Assembly: GCA_002504495.1 (NCBI GenBank)
Contig: DATC01000085.1
Coordinates: forward strand, 1 to 19,976
Direction: 5' to 3'
From: Methanomassiliicoccaceae archaeon UBA537
Lineage (GTDB): Archaea; Thermoplasmatota; Thermoplasmata; Methanomassiliicoccales; Methanomethylophilaceae
Length of the DNA: 19,976 nt
The notes under the pieces are model-generated. The model made no database searches. It was not told the origin of the DNA and saw only the letters and a list, made by a program, of their open reading frames with translations. Made by a program: the position numbers and the translations under genes. This document shows positions 7,777 to 14,657 of the stretch, piece by piece; the first letter of the stretch is position 1; each line of letters opens with the position of its first letter.

Positions 7777-8667
7777 TCGACATGCGCGCTCCTTCTTGGC
7801 GGACCTTCTGACCTCTCTGTGATAGAAGAAGTTCACGATGGCAGGCGGCGCATCGAACGGCTGCTCGAATCCGTCGTCGTCCCGGATGTAGCGGAGTCCC
7901 CGTTCCTGCGCGAAAATCGACAACCGGTCGTTCAGCGACTCCCAATAGCCGCGGTCTCCGCGTCTGTAGATCCCGTCGTACAGAGGTACGAGATGCGGAT
8001 GCGTCCTCTGGATGTAGTCGAGGATCGCTCTCTTGTAATCCCCGCGCAGGTTCAGATCCTCCAGCCATATCAGGTTGCATTGATTCTCTACCCTGTCTAT
8101 GATCGCTTCCGCATCGGTGATCCCGGGAAAGATCGGAGATATGAAGCAGGTCGTACGGATCCCTGCATCGTGGAACGCCTCCATCGCAGACAAGCGGCGC
8201 TCGATGCCGACCGCGCGATCCATGTCGCTCCTGAAGCCCTCGTCCAGAGTATTGATGCTGAATCCGACTCTGGCATCGGGGAACGTTCCGATCAGATCGA
8301 TGTCCCGCAGCACCAGATCTGATTTCGTCTGGATGGAGATTCTCGCTCCGCTACCTTGAAGCTGTTCAAGAAAGGCTCTCGTCCTTCCGTGTTCCGCCTC
8401 CAGCGGATTGTACGGGTCGGTGACAGATCCGATGAACAGCTCCTTCCCGCGATACCGCTCCGGATTTCCGATGGGCTTCCAATGCTTGACGTCCGTAAAC
8501 GTCCCCCATGGGTCGGCATGCCTGGTGAACCGCTTCATGAAAGATGCATAGCAGTACATGCAGGCATGCGGGCAGCCGATGTAGGGATTGACCGAGTAGT
8601 CGCAGACCGGAAGATCGGACTTCGTGACGACGGTTCTGACCTCGACATCCCTTCCGACGACCTCCAT
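7777..8667 (-). CDS. SPL-type radical SAM protein (COG1533 / Rv2578c-like)
   Basis: 296 aa to the CGA at 7779-7777. The radical SAM cluster motif is C32-x3-C36-x2-C39 in GCPHACMYCYA, followed by HADPWG. Further conserved-looking blocks are FIGSVTDPYNPLE, IQTKSDLVLRD and the ending VNFFYHREVRRSAKK. The family is related to spore photoproduct lyase, but most members have no known substrate. The start is ATG 8667, four bases after the nitroreductase stop, with GGAAGTGA upstream, so the two are co-transcribed. No standard stop lies at the family end in this frame or in either other frame nearby. The frame is open to 6889, antisense through UPF0280 and into comDE. Confidence 0.85.
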
Positions 8668-8671
8668 ATGT

Positions 8672-9298
8672 TCACTTCCATCTGCCAAAACGGATCTGCT
8701 TGTCCAAATCGGCGATGTTCTGTTCCGGTAGAGACTCATCCGGGTTCGCATATCCGATCCCTATGAAAGCCGGGATCATGCCGGTCGGCGGCACATTCAG
8801 CTTGGATTTCACGATATCATGCTCCTCGTTCAAAGGTATCCTGATGGAGCAGCCCAGGCCTTCGGCGGTCGCCGCCAGGAGGATGTTCTCTATGACGCAC
8901 CATATAGTGGAGAAAGGATTCAACTTGGACACGTATTCGCCGTTCAACCCCTTGGATCTGAACACCGGGACGATCACATAGGGCGCGTCCCTGAGCATGG
9001 CGTACTGCCTCGGCATGGCATGGGCGTACATCTTCTGGGCGAGCGTCACCGGGTAGGGCCTTGGCGCGTTCAGATACCTGTCGGCATCGAACCCTTCGGC
9101 CAGCTTCTTCGCGTATCCGAACGCATGCTCTTTCTCCTCATCGGTCCTCAGGATGATATAGCTCCAATTGCGGCTGTGGTTCCAGGTCGGCGCAGCGTTT
9201 CCGGCCTCCAGTATCCGCCTGACAACCTCGAAATCCACGTCCCTGTCCGTAAACTCGCGCACCGTCCTCCTTCTGCATACCGCTTCGTACAAATCCAT
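8672..9298 (-). CDS. Nitroreductase family protein (FMN oxidoreductase)
   Basis: 208 aa. It begins MDLYEAVCRRRTVREF, the FMN phosphate-binding start typical of the nitroreductase fold, followed by a GNAAPTWNHSRNW segment and, later, an ENILLAATAEGLG helix that lines the flavin site in this family. It is NAD(P)H-dependent and cytosolic; the substrate cannot be told. I chose ATG 9298 because AGAGGGGA lies just upstream; an upstream GTG at 9328 would leave that ribosome site inside the gene. It is the first gene of a two-gene minus-strand unit with the radical SAM protein and ends in TGA. Confidence 0.9.
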   Translation of the reverse strand: MDLYEAVCRRRTVREFTDRDVDFEVVRRILEAGNAAPTWNHSRNWSYIILRTDEEKEHAFGYAKKLAEGFDADRYLNAPRPYPVTLAQKMYAHAMPRQYAMLRDAPYVIVPVFRSKGLNGEYVSKLNPFSTIWCVIENILLAATAEGLGCSIRIPLNEEHDIVKSKLNVPPTGMIPAFIGIGYANPDESLPEQNIADLDKQIRFGRWK

Positions 9299-9427
9299 AT
9301 CGGATTCCCCTCTAATCCCCCATGACACCGCACACGATATGCCTTCGCACCCGATACGCCGTCAGATGAAGGCCCGTAAACACGCATCGCGCACATCGGT
9401 TATCCCTGAGGACGCCCATGTCGTATC

Positions 9428-10399
9428 ATGAAGCAGTCCAGCAAGGCAGAGCTGACCATCGATCTTATGGCCCATGTCCGTTCGGACGGAGCGATTGATC
9501 CGACGAGGTTCGTATCATCCGAGCTCAAACACGGATATATCGACGAGACCGAGGCGGGATTCTTCTCGAACCTTCTGAACAGCGATATCGACTGGAGGTC
9601 CGGCTCCGTAGACGACCCTGCGTTCATGGAGAAGGTCGCATCCGCAGCCGGCGGCGACGTCGACTCCGTGCGCGAGACCGCGGGCGTCTTCGAGGACGCC
9701 TGGAAGGCACCTGTCGACGAAGAGCTCCCATGGATCGAATGGATGCTGAACGACCCGTGCCTCGGAGACTACACGTTCCTGATCGGCGCCGACTTCCGCT
9801 GTGATGCTCCGGACGACATCGAGCTGCCGGCGTTCATGATCGGCACGTTGAACAACGAAGAGCGGCACATCAGCTACGTCTCGGGAACCAGCGAATTCTC
9901 GTTCCCGCTCTGCAGGATGAGGTCGCTTCGCATCCCGTACACGGTCGAGTTCATCTCCGTCTTCGGATTCCCCGGGTGCTACAGGTTCGAGAGGTTCGAC
10001 GTCGATCCCAGGAACGCGAACTACTCCTCCGACGAACAAGGGCTTCTGTACGACAAGAGCGGAACCGTGCTGGAGTACATCCCGAACGGACTGAGGCGCG
10101 TCCGGATCGGGAAGAACGTGAGGAAGATCGACGAGCAGTTCCTGGAGGAATGCGTGAACTCCGATCCGAGGGGAGGCCAGATCGGCGACTGCGGAGGCTA
10201 TTGGGACAGGCTGCTGGAGTTCATCGAGGTGGACCCGGAGAATCCGTGGTTCAGATCCGACGACGAGGGCATCCTCTACGATGCCGACGGGAACGAGCTC
10301 ATCGTCCCCGACCGCGTGGACATCCGGACCGCGGAATCAGAGTACGAGAAGAAGAGGAAGTGGTACGCGGAGTACCTGGACCGCTGTGGAGAGAGACGA
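9428..10399 (+). CDS. BspA-like (LRR_5) repeat-containing protein
   Basis: 323 aa to the CGA at 10397-10399. The C-terminal 140 residues hold two copies of a BspA-type leucine-rich-repeat signature (V/I-D-P-x-N-x-x-[YF]-x-S-D-[DE]-x-G-[IL]-LYD-x-G), near residues 194-212 and 276-292, in FDVDPRNANYSSDEQGLLYD and its counterpart with EGILYDADGN. The N-terminal half is acidic and not recognised. There is no signal peptide, so it is probably intracellular, unlike many BspA proteins. The CGA overlaps the next gene's ATG as CGATG. A standard TAA follows only 3 codons later (10409-10411), so this gene is the weakest of the CGA-ending set. It starts a four-gene set with tight overlaps. Confidence 0.75.
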
Positions 10400-10629
10400 T
10401 GCCCGTGGTAACGAAAGGATTCATGGACGCGATGTACAGGGCGACATGGGATCTGCTCGGTGCCGAGAACGACCCTGTGAAGAGAGAATCTCTGAGATCC
10501 AACCTGGAGCATGCGGTCCGCAGGTCGATCTCACTAACGGGAGCGGTCCTGGAGGAACCATGGGCCCCGTCGATCAGAGGCATGGATGTGAAGGAGGGGA
10601 TGATCGTGTGCAGGATGTGCAGGGTATGA
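10399..10629 (+). CDS. Small hypothetical protein (76 aa)
   Basis: Begins MPVVTKGFMDAMYRATWDLLG at an ATG that overlaps the end of the previous gene, with GGAGAG upstream. It is mostly helical and charged, and ends in a short C-R-M-C-R-V tail with a CxxC pair. The stop overlaps the following ATG (ATGA), which supports a real coupled gene. No family is recognised. Confidence 0.6.
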   Translation: MPVVTKGFMDAMYRATWDLLGAENDPVKRESLRSNLEHAVRRSISLTGAVLEEPWAPSIRGMDVKEGMIVCRMCRV

Positions 10630-10952
10630 CCGAGATTGCAGGCAAGTCCACCGATGTGCATGCGATCGAGGAGGAATGGAGGCCGGACGAACCCAACCTG
10701 CTCATCGCGTTGATCCTCTCCGTGCACGAGGGGAAGATCACCCTTGGACGCATGGTCCGCCTGATGAAGAAGGGAGGCCCAGTGGACGCATCCATGAGAC
10801 GGCATCTGAAGGGAGTGCTGGAGAACGCGACCGCCCGCGGATTCCTCAGAAAGAACCTTCTTGGACACTATACCGTCACACACGCAGGTCGGCTGAAGGA
10901 GCAGGAGATGATGGCGGAGCTGATCAAGATGACTCCGATGGAATACCTATGA
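10626..10952 (+). CDS. Small winged-helix-like protein (108 aa)
   Basis: The C-terminal 60 residues (around MRRHLKGVLENA, then GFLRKNLLGHYTVTHAG) look like a winged-helix DNA-binding fold, with a recognition-helix-like stretch followed by a GHYTVT beta wing. The N-terminus is acidic. It overlaps both neighbours by ATGA, so it is part of the same operon as the BspA-like gene and could regulate it. The fold assignment is from pattern only. Confidence 0.6.
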   Translation: MTEIAGKSTDVHAIEEEWRPDEPNLLIALILSVHEGKITLGRMVRLMKKGGPVDASMRRHLKGVLENATARGFLRKNLLGHYTVTHAGRLKEQEMMAELIKMTPMEYL

Positions 10953-11089
10953 CGCGGAAAGAAGAAGACGCCCAGACCGGACCTAAGATAGACGGCGGAA
11001 CCGAGAAGTCCGAGAAGGAGGATTTCGCTCGCAGGCGCAGGAAGCTGATAGCCTACGCATTCCTCACGGGATTCGGAAGAGACAGGCGA
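10949..11089 (+). CDS. Possible 46-aa basic protein ending at CGA
   Basis: An ATG overlaps the previous TGA (ATGA) and opens a lysine/arginine-rich peptide (MTRKEEDAQTG ... RRRRKLIAYAFLTGFGRD). With the standard code the frame stays open to 11671, mostly as an out-of-frame reading of the flavin reductase gene, which is implausible. The first in-frame CGA is at 11087-11089, giving a 46-aa product that ends 43 bases before the next start. Its existence depends on the CGA interpretation. Confidence 0.35.
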
Positions 11090-11132
11090 TGGGAGGGATA
11101 TCCGTATCAATCGGATCCGCCATCCCCCCATC

Positions 11133-11693
11133 ATGAGAACAAGCCTGAAGGCCAAGACCCTTCTGTATCCGCAGACCGTGTACATCATCGGGACCTACGA
11201 CGAGGACGGGACCCCGAACGCCATGAACGCCGCATGGGGCGGCATCATGGGCGAGGACAAGGTCTCCATCTGCATCGACCGCGGCCACAGGACCGCGGCC
11301 AACTTCAAGCGCACCGGAGCGTTCACCGTCAGCCCCGCCACCGTGGACACCGCCGTCGCGGCAGACTACGTGGGCATCGTCTCCGGGAACGACGTCCCGG
11401 ACAAGGTGTCAAGAGCGGGATTCCACGCATCCAAGGCATCGAAGGTGGACGCTCCCATCTTCGACGAGCTCCCTCTCGCGGCCGAATGCGAGGTTCTGAG
11501 CTACGACGAGGAGACCGAGATCCTCATAGGCAGGATCGTCGACATCGCGGCGGACGATTCCGTACTGACCGACGGGAAGGTCGATCCGATGAAGCTCCGC
11601 CCCATCGCCTACGATCCGGGGATGCACGGATACTACTCCATGACGGAGAAGGTGGGCACCGCGTTCCATGACGGGAAGAAGCTGAAGAACCGA
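11133..11693 (+). CDS. Flavin reductase-like / FMN-binding split-barrel protein
   Basis: 186 aa to the CGA at 11691-11693. It shows the flavin reductase (COG1853) pattern: NAMNAAWGG near the start, CIDRGHRTAANFKRTGAFTVS for flavin and substrate binding, GFHASKASKVDAP, and the ending YYSMTEKVGTAFHDGKKLKN, which is where the family normally stops. It probably binds FMN and reduces flavin or an unknown substrate in the cytosol. With the standard code it would carry 34 extra residues, to a TAA at 11793-11795. That tail is low-quality sequence and contains a hairpin. It follows a four-gene plus-strand set after a 43-base gap. Confidence 0.85.
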
Positions 11694-11712
11694 TCGGGAC
11701 GATCGAAACAAT

Positions 11713-11738
11713 GGGGCGGGACAAGCGGTGCCTGCCCC
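11713..11738 (+). terminator. GC-rich hairpin after the flavin reductase-like gene
   Basis: GGGGCGGG (11713-11720) pairs with CCTGCCCC (11731-11738), with one G-T pair and a 10-base loop. It lies 19 bases after the CGA at 11693 but inside the standard-code frame that runs to 11795. Its position matches the post-stop hairpins elsewhere in the window, which favours the gene ending at 11693. Confidence 0.45.
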
Positions 11739-11846
11739 GAATCTGCTATGATCGACGGTTGGGGGCCGTTCTGTCCGGACAATCCCTTGGAATAATAGAC
11801 GCTCCGGAAGGATGATTCAAACCTCGGACTCTTCCTTTCACCCGAG

Positions 11847-12422
11847 TCACTCTTGCACTTCAGGAAGAATGAACGCAATCATCTGATTCAGACTTCTGTC
11901 GTCATTCTTCGTGATCAGCTTGAACCCATGAGACATGTAGTAGGGAATAAGCTCGTCATGACAATCCAGACGGACGATTCTGCATCCTACGATTCTTTTC
12001 GCCTGGTTCAGCTTATCGAATGCTATGTCCAATAGGTCGCCTCCTAATCCCTTCGGGGCATTGACCGAACGGGACAGCTGACCTATGAGAAAGGATTGAA
12101 CGATGTTGGTTCTGGAATCGATGTTCATGCTCTTCTTCGTCTTGCCGCTAAGGAGATTCTCATCCGGAACTCTCATGCATTTGATGCTGATGGTGATATA
12201 GCCGAGAATGCTCTCATCCTCTTTAGAGAATGCTAGATACGTCCGGGAGAGATCTCTGATCTCCATATCGACTGCCTTCTCCTTCAGAAAGGATTCAGTG
12301 GCCGAATCATAGACCGACCTGAAGGATTGCAAGATGCTATACACAACATCTTGTCCGTAGGATTCGATCATCTCGGACAGGGAGAGGATTTTGAATTGTC
12401 CGTTCGAATCCAGAGGAATCAC
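11847..12422 (-). CDS. GNAT acetyltransferase, toxin-like
   Basis: 191 aa with GNAT features: a central strand followed by SVNAPKGLGGDLLDIAF (acetyl-CoA pyrophosphate loop of the R/Q-x-x-G-x-G/A kind in degenerate form), then CRIVRLDCHDELIPYYMSHGF, the C-terminal strand-helix typical of GNAT enzymes including the tRNA-acetylating toxins. Its ATG overlaps the stop of the 59-aa gene upstream (ATGA), the layout of toxin-antitoxin pairs. Base composition is clearly more AT-rich than the neighbours, which suggests recent acquisition. It ends in TGA. A non-toxin acetyltransferase remains possible. Confidence 0.75.
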   Translation of the reverse strand: MIPLDSNGQFKILSLSEMIESYGQDVVYSILQSFRSVYDSATESFLKEKAVDMEIRDLSRTYLAFSKEDESILGYITISIKCMRVPDENLLSGKTKKSMNIDSRTNIVQSFLIGQLSRSVNAPKGLGGDLLDIAFDKLNQAKRIVGCRIVRLDCHDELIPYYMSHGFKLITKNDDRSLNQMIAFILPEVQE

Positions 12423-12598
12423 TTCTTGCGTGCGTACTTCTCCACAAGTCTGCGTGCGAATTCGCTATCCGCACTAGCGTACTCTATAACAGAGTTTCCG
12501 CGCTTCCATACGACGCCGCTCTCGACGAGTTCGTTGAGATTGGCGGCAGCCTCCTCCGTGTCGATGACCATGTCCTCGAAGAACGATTCCGTCGCCAT
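12419..12598 (-). CDS. Small antitoxin-like protein (59 aa) upstream of GNAT gene
   Basis: Begins MATESFFEDMVIDTEEAA with AAGGTG six bases upstream, which decides ATG 12598 over the GTG at 12607. It is acidic at the N-terminus and ends in a basic tail (EKYARKK). Its stop overlaps the GNAT start by four bases. Size, charge pattern and coupling fit an antitoxin. I do not recognise a known DNA-binding antitoxin family in it, so the label is inference. Confidence 0.6.
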   Translation of the reverse strand: MATESFFEDMVIDTEEAAANLNELVESGVVWKRGNSVIEYASADSEFARRLVEKYARKK

Positions 12599-12630
12599 GA
12601 TTCGCACCTTCTTTTATCGTTATACCGCAG

Positions 12631-12640
12631 ATATAGATAA
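12631..12640 (-). promoter_or_regulatory. TATA-like element for the antitoxin/GNAT pair
   Basis: On the minus strand the sequence reads TTATCTATAT, centred about 37 bases from ATG 12598, leaving room for a short leader with the AAGGTG ribosome site. The rest of the 232-base gap to 12830 is AT-rich and holds no gene I can support. CTTTATC near 12704 is a weak candidate promoter element for the plus-strand gene at 12831. Confidence 0.45.
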
Positions 12641-12830
12641 TGACTTGTAAAACGACCTGAGAATCCATGCTATCAAATCATCATTCCGAAAACGGACGCC
12701 CCCTTTATCTTCATACAGACAATACCCTGACCTGTTGCAACAATAGCAGAATGTGAGGAGATGGAGCAATGATAGAGTTGCGGATGTTCGAATACGTCAA
12801 AAGAACCTTGACTACAGGGGTGGTGGAACC

Positions 12831-13031
12831 ATGAGCAAGTGGAGCACAACGATGTTCAAGATCTGCTGCATCGAAGAATACCGCCTGAAGCACGGCATGG
12901 CCGCGCCGGAGACGGTCAGGCTCTTCGACAGATACGGCGTGTTCGGCTTCATGAGCCTCCCTGCGATGCAATGGCAGTCCTTGGAGAATGCCGTCTTGAA
13001 CATGGAGGAGTACATCGAAGCCCGTTCCCGA
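12831..13031 (+). CDS. DUF3791-like small protein (66 aa)
   Basis: 66 aa to the CGA at 13029-13031. The pattern CCIEEYRLKHGM, VRLFDRYGVFGFM and the C-terminal LNMEEYIEARS matches DUF3791 proteins, which are about this size and often sit beside DUF3990 genes as an uncharacterised pair; no DUF3990 gene is seen here. ATG 12831 has AGGGGTGG upstream; an in-frame ATG at 12753 lacks support. With the standard code the frame runs on to 13289, antisense inside the ATPase gene. The CGA lies 26 bases from the end of the convergent ATPase. Confidence 0.65.
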
Positions 13032-13057
13032 ACCATGCCTATGAAAATAGAGAGCCT

Positions 13058-14401
13058 TCGATCGTTCCTGCGGTCCAGATCGAACAGTTCATCCAGCCTG
13101 TACAGCCTCACCCCTTCTGCTTCGGCACGCATCTGCGCCGTCCGAGTGAATCCGGATCTGGAGAACAGAGCGTATCCGACATCGAGTCCTCTCGTACCGA
13201 TATCCTTCGATTTGTCCATCAGATCATCTATCAGATCCGCATCCGTCAGCTCGTTGCGGTACTTGCACTCGGCGAACAGTATCGAATGATCGTTAGAAGC
13301 GACGATGTCGATCTCGACGGGGCCTTTCCACCATCTGCCGACTTTGGAATATCCGTGCTTCCTGACGAATTCGGCGCATATGTCTTCGAACACATGCCCG
13401 AGATACTGGTTGAGATTATCGCTCATGTATGAGAACACGGCTTCTACTTCCGAATCGGATCCATTCCCTTGCACAGGATATACGAATCTGAAATACGACG
13501 CCAGCAGCCTGTCTTTGACGATGTAATGAAGGTCCTTCGTCCCGCCCCTTCCGAACGGTTCATCCTTTTCCACGAATCCCAGGAGAACGAGCCTGCCCAA
13601 GACATGCGAGACCATGTCCCGCTTCATGCCTGTGATCTGCCCTATCTCCGACGGGGTCCTGCGTCCTTTCGAGATGGCATGGATCACCGCGTAGTATGTG
13701 GCCGGCTTCCTGAACTCCGTAAGGAACATCAGTTCGGGTTCGCCTGCGATGACCCCGAATGGATCGAGATAGCGATCCCGGATGTTGTCCTCGATGGACC
13801 TGCCCGGATCGAACTGCTCCAGATAGTACGGGATTCCGCCTACGAGACCGTAGATGACGACAGCATCGGCTATCTCGAAACCTTTCAGCATCTCCAAGGA
13901 TGTCTCGAAATCGAACGGACGGAGACGGATCTGCCCGGTACGTCTCCCGTACAGAGGACTCTTCTTCCCCATGACCTCCGATTCCATGATGCTCATGGAC
14001 GATCCGCAAAGGATCAGGAACAGTCTGGACGTGTCCTTCACCGCTTCGATGAAGTTGTTGATGAGTCCGCTGTTGTGTCTGGCATCCTCAACGAGATTCG
14101 GATATTCGTCGATAACGACGATGAGCCTTCCACCGGAAGACCTCTCCTCGGCCCTCCAAAGGATGCGGTCCAGACGAAGAGGATCGGAATCGCCGGAAAC
14201 CAGCTCGTTGAACAGAGACAGGTTCATCGATTCGCTTCCGGGAACGGCTTTGAACATCACCGAGGGCTTGTCCTTGATGAACTCCTCGATCAGACGAGTC
14301 TTCCCGACACGACGCCTTCCGGTGATCGGAACGAATTGGAACCTGTCCTCCCCATATAGGTCTTCGAGAGCCTTCAGCTCGGCTTCCCTGCCGACGAACA
14401 T
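13058..14401 (-). CDS. Archaeal AAA ATPase with C-terminal DUF234 nuclease-like domain
   Basis: 447 aa to the CGA at 13060-13058. It begins MFVGREAELKALEDLY. Walker A GRRRVGKT lies near residues 28-35 and Walker B LIVVIDEYP near 93-101, followed by a LILCGSS sensor. A winged-helix region (RTPSEIGQITGMKRDMVSHVLGRL) follows. The C-terminal DUF234 part holds a PD-(D/E)xK-like core, EIDIVAS then LFAECKYRN. Such COG1672 ATPases are abundant, mobile-associated archaeal proteins of unclear role. The standard-code frame runs on to 12812, antisense through the DUF3791 gene. No Shine-Dalgarno is seen; a TATA-like TACTAATA 26 bases upstream suggests a leaderless transcript. Confidence 0.88.
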
Positions 14402-14423
14402 GCAGACTGTATAGAACCATCGG

Positions 14424-14431
14424 TATTAGTA
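14424..14431 (-). promoter_or_regulatory. TATA-like element of the AAA ATPase gene
   Basis: On the minus strand this reads TACTAATA, centred about 26 bases from ATG 14401, the spacing expected for a leaderless archaeal transcript. The 24-bp repeat array begins right behind it. Confidence 0.4.
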
Positions 14432-14432
14432 G

Positions 14433-14504
14433 ATGATGAATCATAATTCAACGAATTTGATGAATTACGATTCAACACACATGATGAATCGTGATTCGAC
14501 GAAG
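14433..14504. repeat. Three-copy 24-bp tandem repeat, each with a GAAT-N4-ATTC dyad
   Basis: Three 24-base units start at 14433, 14457 and 14481. Each holds ATGAAT and an inverted repeat GAAT-N4-ATTC (14438-14449, 14462-14473, 14486-14497), exactly 24 bases apart. The inner four bases vary while the arms are kept, as expected of protein-binding sites. The array is AT-rich in GC-rich surroundings and sits immediately upstream of the ATPase promoter. A plus-strand frame through it would give an 8-residue repeat (MMNxxST-like), but I do not think it is coding. Confidence 0.75.
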
Positions 14505-14590
14505 TGCACGATGACGCATGCGGACGCGGATGCATCATCCGGGATCGCGAAGTCCGAAGACCATCGGCTCTTTCAGAAAAGATACGGGGC

Positions 14591-14614
14591 GGACCGCCGG
14601 CATGCCGGTCGTCC
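14591..14614. repeat. 24-bp near-perfect palindrome
   Basis: The core CCGGCATGCCGG (14597-14608) is a perfect palindrome, and flanking GGAC/GTCC extend it to 24 bases with one mismatch and one G-T pair. It lies between the lipid operon's terminator-like hairpin and the ATPase repeat array. It could be a second 3' hairpin of the minus-strand operon or a DNA-binding site. Confidence 0.45.
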
Positions 14615-14631
14615 GTAGAGAAGAAGGATGA

Positions 14632-14651
14632 CGGAGGGGTCTCCCCCTCCG
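14632..14651 (-). terminator. 8-bp perfect hairpin after the geranylgeranyl reductase gene
   Basis: CGGAGGGG (14632-14639) and CCCCTCCG (14644-14651) pair perfectly around a 4-base loop, 6 bases beyond the TGA of the minus-strand gene. It has the same layout as the hairpins after the 409-aa gene and thrS. Confidence 0.6.
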
Positions 14652-14657
14652 CCGGTT

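Noticed and set aside
7741..7830. A simple single-base sequencing indel as the reason both convergent genes lack stops
   Set aside because: A shift would end the UPF0280 frame nearby (7811 or 7822), but no minus-strand stop is present in any frame close to the radical SAM end, so one indel cannot explain both.
7771..8322. Continuation of the UPF0280 frame as a long C-terminal domain
   Set aside because: It is exactly antisense, in register, to the radical SAM gene and has no protein-like features of its own.
14433..14504. CRISPR array
   Set aside because: Units are contiguous 24-bp repeats without spacers, only three copies, and no cas genes are present.
14433..14618. Small plus-strand gene with an eight-residue Asn/Ser repeat
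   Set aside because: The repeat is better explained by spaced dyads in a promoter region; it has no ribosome site and would end in TAG, which no other gene here uses.
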